Assembly (NCBI RefSeq): GCF_963678635.1
Contig: NC_087068.1
Coordinates: forward strand, 44,025,759 to 44,089,758
Reading direction: 5' to 3'
From: Symsagittifera roscoffensis
Taxonomy: Eukaryota > Xenacoelomorpha > Acoela > Convolutidae
Length of the DNA stretch: 64,000 bases
The position numbers and the translations under genes are program-made. This document shows, piece by piece, positions 46,401-58,400 of the stretch (position 1 is the first letter of the stretch; every line of letters starts with the position of its first letter). The notes beneath the pieces are model-generated. The model saw nothing but the letters and a program-made list of their open reading frames with translations, was not told where the DNA came from and did no database searches.

Positions 46401-49400
46401 TCGGGTCACAGCTCGGGTTATAGTTTTTGTCGATACACTTAAGGGAAACGGTAAACGTTCTACCACTATGAAAGACCTAGAAAAAGCTAAGCTCCTCCTT
46501 TATCAACAGTCCCAGCAAGAAACCTTTGGTGACACCTACAATCAACTACGAACCAAGCAACAAGTTAAAAACAAAGACAAACTGCAACAGCTGTCACCTT
46601 TTCTCGACAACGGTGTTATTCGCGCGCGAGGACGACTACAAAACTCAACTTTACCGGACGCAACAAAGTATCCAATAATTCTTAACGCAAAGGACCCAAT
46701 TGTGCGCATGATGATCGAGAGCGCTCATCGCCGCTGCATGCACCACGGCACTGAGTACATTCGCAACTACCTGCAACAAAGTTTTGTCATCATTGGGCTC
46801 CGAAAAACACTCAGACAGATAAGACATAACTGCTTTCTCTGCAGAAGATTCCAAGGCAAAGGGCTACATCCATTCATGGCCGACTTGCCGCCAACTCGTT
46901 TCGACGATCCGTCTGACGACCCATTTCCGTTCAAAAACACAGCAATTGACTATATCGGGCCATTCTACATAGCAACAAAGGATACAACTGAAAAAAGCTA
47001 TATTTGCCTCTTCACATGCCTCTCTACTCGCGCGGTTCACCTGGAATCGACAGACAACCTTACTACGAACAACTGTATAACGGCAATTAGACGTTTCATT
47101 GCTAGAAGAGGCACACCTAAGCTTTTAATCTCTGACAACGCTACTTACTTCGTCGGCGCGCGTAAACAACTACGCTCAGAACCAATCAAATTCAACGAAA
47201 CCACCCTAACTGAAACGCTACAAATCCACAATGTTGAATGGCGCTTAAATCCTCCGGCTGCCCCCATTTTGGCGGCGTGTGGGAGCGACTCGTCTCATTG
47301 ATAAAACGAGCATTCTTACTAAATCTCGGTTCTGATCGACTATCAAGAGATCTATTTGCTACTATCGTAGCCGAGACCGAGGCAATCCTCAACTCACGTC
47401 CGCTAACTCATGTCAGTAGCGACCTTGACGACGACCTTCCACTGACACCCAACCACTTCTTAATGGGTCGTCCATTCGTCTACGCTCCAGCAGCAGCCTT
47501 CTACGAAGCATCTACCAATAAACTGTCCAACAAGTCCTGGAAGCGAGCAAAAGATAGACTTGACAGCTTCTGGAGGCGTCTACTTAAAGAGTACGCTCCG
47601 ACTCTCATCAGAAGGACTAAATGGACGCAACCCGAGGAACCACTCGAAAAAGATGACCTCGTATGGATACTTGAGGACTTTACACCACGAGGCATCTGGC
47701 CACTGGGTCGAGTGTTAGAAGTTTTTACCGGCTCGGATGGCATCACGCGCTCGTGTAAACTGAAAACAGCCCTAGGTACTTTAACGAGACCAGCGGTGAA
47801 ACTTGCCCTCGTAACCCCAAAAAAGAAGATTTAAGACCACTTTAATTGTTTTACAACAACAACAACAAAAAAAACTTGGCTCAACTCCTTCCCCTTCGGT
47901 TCCAAATAAGATCTCCCTCCCCCGAGGATATTCATGACATGAATTGTCTCACATGAATTAAAGAAAAATGCGGTAAAATCTTTTAATAATAGCATGATTT
48001 GTTCCGAACTAATGAGTAATAAATTTGACTTCAACAAAGTGACTTTCAAGATATGTTCATCAAATTGTCTTGAACAGGGGGGATAGTCAGAAAGATCAGG
48101 ATTCTGCTGCTTTATAAAAAAATATGATTTTTTTTCGTCCATGAAAATTTTCATTAATCATGCATTTTACACAAAAAATTGTTTAGCTCATTTTTTTTGG
48201 TAGACAATTCATCTTGAGTGTTTTTGTCATACCTTGCAGTAAGCTGCTATTAAAATTTTTCTTCATAGAGGCATGTTGTAAAATGTTAGATTTAGTATAT
48301 TTATCTCTGGCATGAAAACTGAGTTCATAAGATGCCTTTCAGGTTGCTATTTGATCAAATTCCATATAAATTCAACTCAATTTTCTTTATAAATAAAAAC
48401 AAAACATTTTTGCTTCATTTTGTTGAAGTTTTTTGTAAACCTTTTGTTTCGACTATTTGTGAAGACAATATTTGCGCTCGAGTGGTATTTTTCTCCAGAC
48501 AAACTTTGACCTTTAAATAGCAATTTTAGAGAAAAAACACTGCTTCTTGAGCTCAAATTTAAAAAGACATCTTAACTTAATTACTATTTGTAAAGTTATG
48601 GAGGTTTAAAAATAGCAATTTTTGCCAATTTTTGACCTTTAACGGGCGATAAATTTCGCGTTCGCATTGCATAAGCTGAAATTTACCACCTTTTATATGT
48701 CGTTCCAATTTAGATTGATGCGTTCCCTTTGGTTTTTTTAAATACTTTGCTGTATGCAAATATATCTTTTTGTACTTTGCACAGCGTGTGGGAGAATTGT
48801 TTTCGAAAACCTCAAAAAAGATAGAAACTTTATCTTTTTTGTTTAAATTTTATCTGTTCAAGATTGAAATTAAAATGAAAGCATATCAAGACCAGCTAGT
48901 CTAGCGGTAACGTACTTGACCTGAAACCGAAAAGTCGCCGGTTCAAATCCCGGTCCTTCCAAGTATTTTACTACTAAAAAACTTGGAATACACTTGATTT
49001 GAACCGGATAAAAAATGTTCCTAAGTCAAACTTGTTTTTAAATGATGTTCTGGACATGAACTTAATTAGACTTTTGCCAGAATTGACTTCTAACTTCTGG
49101 CAAGCGTGAAAATCCCCACTTATTGGCAAAAGTAATGACAATAAAGTCGCTTTCGATTTCGATTTCGTTTAAAACTTGATAATTTTGTTCCGAAACAGAT
49201 ATTATTCCGTTGTTTCCTCTTAATGATTTTCGATAATTATTGAAGGAAATATATATATATATATATTGAACAATCGTGTTCTCAATCGAGATACATACAG
49301 CCAGTCTACAGACCGACGATATACTCGACCGACTCACCACAGACCGAACACAGGTGGAAACATGGTCCGCCGACAATTGAAGACAAACCAGACGAAACCC

Positions 49401-52400
49401 TTGACGACTCAGTTTTTTGTGAGTGAGAAGTACCTCAGTGAAAGGTGATTGTGCAATTTCACGAAGGTGTATGCAGACAGCTACCTGCAAGTGAGACAGG
49501 AATCTCCCCAACCGTTTTTGATGGCCGAAGTTGACAAACAAGACGTAACTTTTCAGTTTAGTTTCTTCATAAACCAGAGCTATAACTGTTTTACGATCCT
49601 TTAAAGTTTTTTTTTGTGACCCATCAAATCCATTCAGTGTGCTAAAAGGTTAATTTCATTATGTTTACCGTGCTTTTGCCAATAGTCTAACCCGAATACC
49701 CCACCCAGAAAATCCGAAATTCAAAAAAAAAATCGAAAATCGAAAAAATTTGACTAAAAATTAAAATTTTGGTTTCATTTGCTAGTTTATAGTTAGTAGT
49801 CGATAACTCAAACCCGAACCCACCGTTCCAACCCGTTAGAAAAAAATTTTGTGAAAATTTTTGAGAAAATTTTCGCAAAAAATTGAAAAATCCGAAATCG
49901 ACCCCAAATCGTCTTCAATCAGCAAGCACAATAGTAACAACGATACAGCACTCACGGAATTCGAACTGCGCAACATTCTGCTTTATTACAAAAGTAATAT
50001 TGCTGCAATTGTATATTGTCAACGAGTCGAAACTCCTAATATCTACGATTTGCTTTGCTCAACGGGCATTTTAATTTTAAGCGTTGACTGGCGACTTAAT
50101 CTCTAAGCGTAAGCAGAAAGACACTCGCTTACTCCGTCAGTACTTTCACCAAGAAACTGACCTTGAACTAAAGTCTTTCTCGATAGTCCGAAGTAATACG
50201 GCAAACTTAAGAAAAATAAAGAACAAAAAAAAGCGACCCTCTCAAAAAAAGCGTCGTGCCGAACGCAACCGCCGCCTAGCTGTCGAATCTGCAGCAAAGA
50301 ACCTTTGATATTCTTTGTAGTGTCAATGTATTTCAATTTGTAATTTAATTCTAAATTACTGTTTTCCTTTTTTTTTAATTTCCGCTCGCTCTAAATCGTA
50401 AAGGTGAACTTCCCCAGCCCCTTTGTAAAGTAAAGTGTGACGATCTTTATTGCAACTCCGATTTTTTCTGAGCAGGTGTGAAGAGTGACATCACACTTGA
50501 CTTTTTAATCCCCTTTTTTCGATAATTCATAACCGCCCGCTTTTCCTTTATTTAAAGCTAAGTCATGACAGATAAGCAAGCTCAGAAGCTGTCTAGGTGT
50601 TTTGACGGACGTAGGAAATATGAGGAGGAATTTTATAGGCTCTATTCAGATCTGAAAGACTCACTCTTAGCAAAGGTAAGGACAGTCAAAGTTGAGAGGT
50701 CTATCCAGCAGTGCCAAATAGCAATAGAAAACGCAATAAGGAAAAACGACGACCTTCGCATTTTGCTCAAAAAACGCTAGAACCTAGCAGTGCTCTCGCT
50801 GATCTTGACACTTGGTTGATCAGCATTACTTGCGCTCGAGATGAAATGCTGGAATTGTCAATTAAGCACTTGGAAATGGCGAAAACTTTGTTTCCAGAGA
50901 CTGGAGATGCTGACCCGCAAGCATCGCGAGCTGCTTCAACTGTCAGCCGGTCCACCCGATATAGTTCCCTGCACTCTAGAGCGTCTTCAATGACTTCCCG
51001 TCAGCGCAAACGCGAACTCGAAATAGCAAAATTGCGACGTCATGAAATCGAGCGACAAAATGAAACAGGTATCCGCCTAAAAGAAAAAGAAAACGAATTG
51101 GCTCTTGAGACACTTGTTGAGGAAAACAAACGAAAGCCAAAATAGGCCAAAATAGTTGAAACAGAGTTAATGGATGATGATTCGGATATTGATACTGAAA
51201 TCAATAAAACCGCTCTGCCTTCGAGTAGAACACAACAAGTTGTCGCTGAAAACCGAACAAAAGATTGGGTAGATGAAGCACTCATTACACATTCGTCGGA
51301 ACTTGCATCAACTATAACCATTGTTCCCCGACAAGAACCTCAACCTCCAGGCATCGCCAATTTGGTTTCTTCGTCTCTACCACCAAGCACGGTTGATCTA
51401 ATAAACGTCCACCTTTTTCCATCCAGTAACAACCCAAGCGTTTGCCTACCATTACAATCGGTGGTATCATCTACCGTTCATAATTTGAAGATTCCTTCTC
51501 AACCTCTCCCACCGCCGCCGCCACCACCCCGCCCCCGTCCTCGCCCCCGCTTCCTTTCATTCCACGTATGCGAGCAGCAATGGTCCCCACATTACATGCT
51601 TCTGTCCCAATTAATACAACAGTCAATACGGCAACCCAGCCGGTGAACCTGATTCCTATTACTGCTCCACCAGCGAGTATTAATAACTCAACTCGTGTTT
51701 CAACAAATCAACCATCCTTCAACCATCCACATCCAGTTCGTTATATACCCAATATGAATAACTGGAGAATGGCACCTCCAATCACTGCGCCATTTACCGC
51801 ATCAGATTCTAAAGTATCCCAGGCGTTAAATACCGTTCAAACTGTCACACCAATAGTGCAACCACCACTTTCACAATACCCGTGCACTGTTGGAGGGACA
51901 GTGTTTTACAATAACCAAGCGCAAGTGTCAACACAGCAGTTGTCTCAAGTCCCCAGCTATCCACATAGTGCCTTAGCTTATCCGACATCATTCGTTTCTC
52001 AGCCACACAATTTCGCTTCAACCTCAGTTCAATCACCACCTAATGCAGTAACCCTTGAAGATTTAGAGGAAATACTAACTTTCAACCGTAAGGTTCCATT
52101 ACCACCGTGGAACCTTAGGAAATACGGTGGCTGTCCACTTCAGTGGCTTGAATGGATTGGACAATTCCGAAGTGCTGTGGACTCTCAAAACTTGTCAGAT
52201 GATGTTAAGCTGCACTACCTTAAATCATTAGTCAAAGCTGAGACTGCCTTAGCTGAGTTTGCCTATAGTGGTACGATGTACAAAGATGCTCTCATGAAAC
52301 TTGAGAGAAAATTTGGCCAACCTCAAATAATAATACGTGCATATCTGGACAAACTTTATAATTCACCGCCCATTAAGATGCATAGTTCCGACAGCATCAT

Positions 52401-55400
52401 AAGTCTTGCATCTATGATAGCAAGCATAGTTGGAGTGTTCAAATCTTTACATTACAACGCAGTCCTTGAAAGTGCAACACTTCTCGATAAAGCAATAGAG
52501 AAGCTCCCACCTAAATGAAAGAGTCTTGGTCGTTCCACACCGTAAAACGGAGTTTGTATGCTCCGTCTTTAATTGATTTCAATCATTGGCTTGAGGATAA
52601 AACTGAAGCGCATGAACGTATGCGTCTTTCATCAAATTACAATAAAAATCAGGATAATTCGGTTCGGACAAAAACCAATGTTAAAATATTTGCCGCAAAC
52701 TCGCAAGCTAAGTTTGACGCAAATATTCAATATAGTCCATGTTTAGTTCGAAAAGGCAAGCATTCAATTTGTAAAATGTAGCGTTTTTAAAGAAAAAACT
52801 CCAACACAGCGTGCTAAATTTTGCGCTGAAAATAAGCTTTGCTTTTCTTGTTTTCAAGGAAATCACATGTTTAGGAAATGTCCCAAGCCCAAAACTTGTC
52901 CTAAACCACAGTGCAAGAGCACTCATAATGTGTAACTGCACGGCGCAGAACGCGTTTTCCCTACAAATAACCAATCTGGTTATGCACCGCACACAACTGC
53001 AGTCGATCCCGCAGTTCAAACTCCGCAAAACAATACTTGTGGGACATCCCTTATGAATCTAAAAGGACTGATACCACTTATAAATCTCATATTATCATCA
53101 AATGACTCTGAAACCACCGCACTTGTGTTATGTGACACAGCTTGCAGTCACTCTTGTTTTTCACCTGAACTCGCTCGCAGACTCAACCTGACAGGTAGGA
53201 AAAATGATTTGACTGTCAATGGCGCCAATTGTTCCGAAGATATTACTTCAGAACAAGTTGATTTGAACGTTTCTACTGAATTTGATCCAGATATTTTGTT
53301 CACCGTTTGTGCATATGTAAAAAGCAACATTTACATAGGTTCAGATATAATTAACGTTCGTAGGTTGCAAGAGAAATACTCTCACTTGGAACCAATTGAT
53401 TCAGTCGAATTTCGGCACGCTGATGTCGAAATGATTTTAGGTCGAGATGTTTATGAGTACATTTGTCCTCTGGAATACTGCCAGGATAAAAGCCAAAAAT
53501 CACCTTTCGCCGTTCGCCTCCCAATTGGATGGGTCTTAAGTGGTCCACTCCCTGCCTCCACCGGCCTGATCTCAACATGCTTGCATTGTAACATCGAAGA
53601 TGTAAGTTTGGTAGAGCAGGTCAAATCTTGGTACGAATTTGAATCATACGGTACGTATAAACAAGTAGATGCCCGATTGTCAGACGATAAAAGGGCGAAT
53701 AAAATTTTAGACGCATCAACTATACATGATGGTGATATGTACGCCGTTGGGATGCTTTGGGCCGAAGACCACTCACAGTTGCCCAACAACTACTACTCCG
53801 CCTTAGCACAACTTAAATCTCTGGAAAAACGTTTAGACAAAGACACAAACCTCAGGGCTTTATACGCAAAAAACATTCAAGAAGATTTTGACAAAGGTTA
53901 CGTCATCAAAGTGAATACACATGACTGCACAAATCGTTCCGCTAGGGAATGGTATCTTCCTCATCACCCCGTGATTAATCCAAATAAACCCGGAAAAGTG
54001 CGCCGCGTCCTAAATGGTGCAGCCAAATTTCATGGATCGTCACTTAATAAGGCTCTTTTTGTTGGCCCAGATTTGCTTCAGAATCTGCTGGCCGTTCTAA
54101 TGAGATTCCGTCAACATCAACATGCATTATCAGCTGATATTGAAGGCATGTTCTTTCAGGTTGGTGTTCTCCCAATCGACCAACTGTCACTTCGTTTTCT
54201 GTGGCGGGAGGATCCCACAACCGATGTGGTAACGTATCAAAACACGCGACACATTTTGGAGCTCGTGACTCGCCCACATGTGCTAATTTTGCTCTTCAAA
54301 AGACAGCTCGCGACAATCAAGTCTTTTTCCCCGACGCAGCGTCAGCCGTGATGCAAAAATTCTATATGGACGATTATCTTGATTCGTTTCCCGAACCTGA
54401 ACAAGCATTAAAATTAAGTAAGGACCTTGTAGAACTACTTAAGTTAGGAGGATTTAAGTTGACAAAATTCGTGAGCAATGTCAAAGAGATTCAGAAAGAG
54501 TTATGTACGTCAAGCGACATTTTAAGTCAAGTTAAGGAGATTCTAAGTAGTGAAGGTCAAGAATCGCATGTTCTAGGTTTGAAATGGGATCACGCTCTCG
54601 ATACATTGGTAATTAGTCGAGGTGTAACAGAGAACTGAAGGATACTGTTACCCAACGTACAGTTCTAAGTTTTGTCTCTTCAGTTTTCGACCCTATTGGG
54701 TTAGTCGCTCCGTACACTGTCAGAGCCCGATTACTTCTTAAAGAGATTTGGAGAATCAGTGGTCAACAATGGGATAACCCACTTCCTTTGGACTTGAATG
54801 CCAAATTCCTCGAATGGCGGTCTGGTCTACCCATCCTGGGTCAACTGATCATACCGAGATGCTACTTTCCACCCGCAGTTGACAAAATTGAACTCCATAT
54901 GTTTGGTGACAGTTCACAGGAAGTCTTCTGTGCAGTTGGATTTCTCCGTGCGCGCATTATTGATACACATGAGACAAACTCGCCTTCATTTTGGGTAAAG
55001 CCCGCGTAGCACCAATGAAGGCTATTTCCATCCCAAAATTAGAGCTGCAAGCTTCTTTGCTTGCTACACGCCTCAAAATAGATATCATGAAAGCACTTTC
55101 GATCCCTATAAATGTTGTCTTTATGTGGACTGACAGCACCACTGTGCTACAATGGCTCCATTCGACTGCAAAGCAGCCAGTATTCGTCGCTAATCGAGTA
55201 GGCGAAATACTGAAAGTTACCACTGTGGACGAATGGTATCACGTAGATACTGAAAACAACCCAGCTGATACTGGTACTCGAGGTATTGCCGCTGAAGCCT
55301 TGAAGGACAGCAGCTGGACTCAAGGTCCCAGCTTCCTCAGAACCAGTGATTGGCCCTTTCGACCAAATTTCTATGTGATTACAAAAATAAAATTAAAAGG

Positions 55401-58400
55401 TCCTATCGATGATGTCATCGATACTGCCACTAATTTTGTAATCAATCCGTTAGTCCCTGAACCCGTCATTAAGTGGAAACTTTACAGCTCTTCAAAAGAC
55501 AGCTCGCGACAATCAAGTCTTTTTCCCCGACGCAGCGTCAGCCGTGATGCAAAAATTCTATATGGACGATTATCTTGATTCGTTTCCCGAACCTGAACAA
55601 GCATTAAAATTAAGTAAGGACCTTGTAGAACTACTTAAGTTAGGAGGATTTAAGTTGACAAAATTCGTGAGCAATGTCAAAGAGATTCAGAAAGAGTTAT
55701 GTACGTCAAGCGACATTTTAAGTCAAGTTAAGGAGATTCTAAGTAGTGAAGGTCAAGAATCGCATGTTCTAGGTTTGAAATGGGATCACGCTCTTGATAC
55801 ATTGGTATTTAGTCGAGGTGTAAACAGAGAACTGAAGGATACTGTTACCCAACGTACAGTTCTAAGTTTTGTCTCTTCAGTTTTCGACCCTATTGGGTTA
55901 GTCGCTCCATACACTGTCAGAGCCCGATTACTTCTTAAAGAGATTTGGAGAATCAGTGGTCAACAATGGGATAACCCACTTCCTTTGGACTTGAATGCCA
56001 AATTCCTCGAATGGCGGTCTGGTCTACCCATCCTGGGTCAACTGATCATACCGAGATGCTACTTTCCACCCGCAGTTGACAAAATTGAACTCCATATGTT
56101 TGGTGACAGTTCACAGGAAGTCTTCTGTGCAGTTGGATTTCTCCGTGCGCGCATTATTGATACACATGAGACAAACTCGCCTTCATTTTGGGTAAAGCCC
56201 GCGTAGCACCAATGAAGGCTATTTCCATCCCAAAATTAGAGCTGCAAGCTTCTTTGCTTGCTACACGCCTCAAAATAGATATCATGAAAGCACTTTCGAT
56301 CCCTATAAATGATGTCTTTATGTGGACTGACAGCACCACTGTGCTACAATGGCTCCATTCGACTGCAAAGCAGCCAGTATTCGTCGCTAATCGAGTAGGC
56401 GAAATACTGAAAGTTACCACTGTGGACGAATGGTATCACGTAGATACTGAAAACAACCCAGCTGATACTGGTACTCGAGGTATTGCCGCTGAAGCCTTGA
56501 AGGACAGCAGCTGGACTCAAGGTCCCAGCTTCCTCAGAACCAGTGATTGGCCCTTTCGACCAAATGTCTATGTGATTACAAAAACAAAATTAAAAGGTCC
56601 TATCGATGATGTCATCGATACTGCCACTAATTTTGTAATCAATCCGTCAGTCCCTGAACCCGTCATTAAGTGGAAACTTTACAGCTCGTTTCTCAAATTA
56701 TTGCGCGTAGTAGCATTCATCCTCCGATTAAATCCTAAATTTAATCATTTCCGTGGAACAATCGCTAATATCGTTAAACCGTCTGAGATAGATAAATCTC
56801 AACGAATGTTGTTTCTCCTTTCTCAAAAAGAAGCGTTCCCCTCAGAGTTCAAATTATTGAGTTCTAAGAAATATGTTCAGAAGGTAAGCCCTATTGCAAC
56901 TCTCTCCCCATTCATTGACCCCGATGGACTTCTTAGATCCATAGGACGCATTAGTCGTCTCTCTGAACTCGAATTTAAAAATAAATATCCCACCATACTT
57001 GATGGCCGTCATCCATTAGTCAAATTGTTTGTGGTTCATCAACACAACAAACATGAGCATCAGTCAATTGACTACCTACGATCTGTCATCCAGATAGAAT
57101 ATGCAATCTTAAAATTAAGATCATTGCTCCGTAACATTGAACTTAATTGTAAAAACTGCCGAAAGCGAAAGTTGAAAACCATCACCCCTTTTATGTCTGA
57201 TCTGCCAATTGAGCGTCTTGGATACCGCCAAGCGCTCTTCAACAATTGCGGACTCGATTACTTCGGACGCTTTCACGTAACAATCCGTAGGAGTTCGGAG
57301 AAACGTTGGGCGTTTTTGTTCACTTGTTTGACCACTAGAGCCATCCATATTGAAGTCGTACCATCAATGGATTCAAGCTCCTGTGTCATGGGAGTAGAAC
57401 GATTCATCGCTAGACGAGGAACTCCATCGAAAATTTGGTCCGATAATGGTACAAACTTTGTCGGTGCAGAGAAAGAGCTTCTTCTGTGTACTCGAGCATG
57501 GAATGATCTTGCGCCCGCTCTCCTTGTCCACAAAGGCATCGAATGGAAGTATAACCCACCATCTTCACCACATCATGGTGGCTCTTGGGAACGTCTTGTA
57601 CGTAGTTGCAAGAGAGTTTTCTACTCCATCCCCACACCCCGTAAATTAACCGACGAGGTACTCCAGACCACATTTTGTCTGGTGGAACAGTCCCTCAATG
57701 CGCGTCCACTTACAGCGGTAAGCAGTGACCCGAATGAGATTGAGGCTTTAACGCCAAATCACTTCTTGATAGGCCAGCGCTCAGTTAGTTTCCCGTTGAT
57801 TGCGACGGACGAACATTTCGATCATCGAAAGCGTTATCTTCGCGCACAAAGATACACTAACGCCATCTGGACTAGATGGCTACGCGAGTACGTTCCCACT
57901 CTCAACAAACGCCGTAAATGGCACACACCTACCGAACAAGAACTCAAAGCCGGAGATCTTGTTTGGATCGTCGAGGATAGTAGCCCGCGTGGTTACTACC
58001 CTCTCGCTCGCGTTAAAACGCTTAACTATGGCAAAGACGCTACCGCCCGTTCCGCACTCCTTAAAACCGCAACAGGAGATTTAACCCAACCTCTTGTTAA
58101 ACTCGCCCCAGTTCTCGCTCCGTTGGGGCCCGAGGATGTTCAAGATTGAAACTAAAATGAAAGCATATCAAGACCAGCTAGTCTAGCGGTAACGTACTTG
58201 ACCTGAAACCGAAAAGTCGCCGGTGCAAATCCCGGTCCTTCCAAGTATTTTACTACTAAAAAACTTGGAATACACTTGATTTGAACCGGATAAAAAATGT
58301 TCCTAAGTCAAACTTGTTTTTAAATGATGTTCTGGACATGAACTTAATTAGACTTTTGCCAGAATTGACTTCTAACTTCTGGCAAGCGTGAAAATCCCCA

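Larger units (their letters stand above)
40849..48076 (+). mobile_element. BEL-1: BEL/Pao LTR retrotransposon, 7228 bp, 148-bp LTRs
   Basis: Identical-ended LTRs (40849-40996, 47929-48076) enclose a primer-binding-like site, a repeat-bearing leader, gag-protease (42076-44712) and RT/RNase H/integrase (to 47834). Domain order and the A17-type peptidase/DUF5641 blocks identify BEL/Pao. The LTRs differ at two of 148 positions, so the insertion is fairly young. Flanks read GGGGA and GGGGG, an imperfect 4-5 bp TSD. Coding is broken at a TGA (42325), an A7 run (44698-44704), a TGG-to-TGA change (46070) and homopolymers near 46088 and 47261. It lies antisense in the RidA intron. Confidence 0.9.

Noticed and set aside
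40844-48081. A perfect target-site duplication for BEL-1
   Set aside because: Flanks are GGGGA and GGGGG in a G-run; only four of five bases agree and the run makes the boundary ambiguous.
48889-48960. A functional tRNA gene
   Set aside because: A and B boxes are good but the acceptor stem does not pair and the anticodon stem is poor. It was kept only as tRNA-like.
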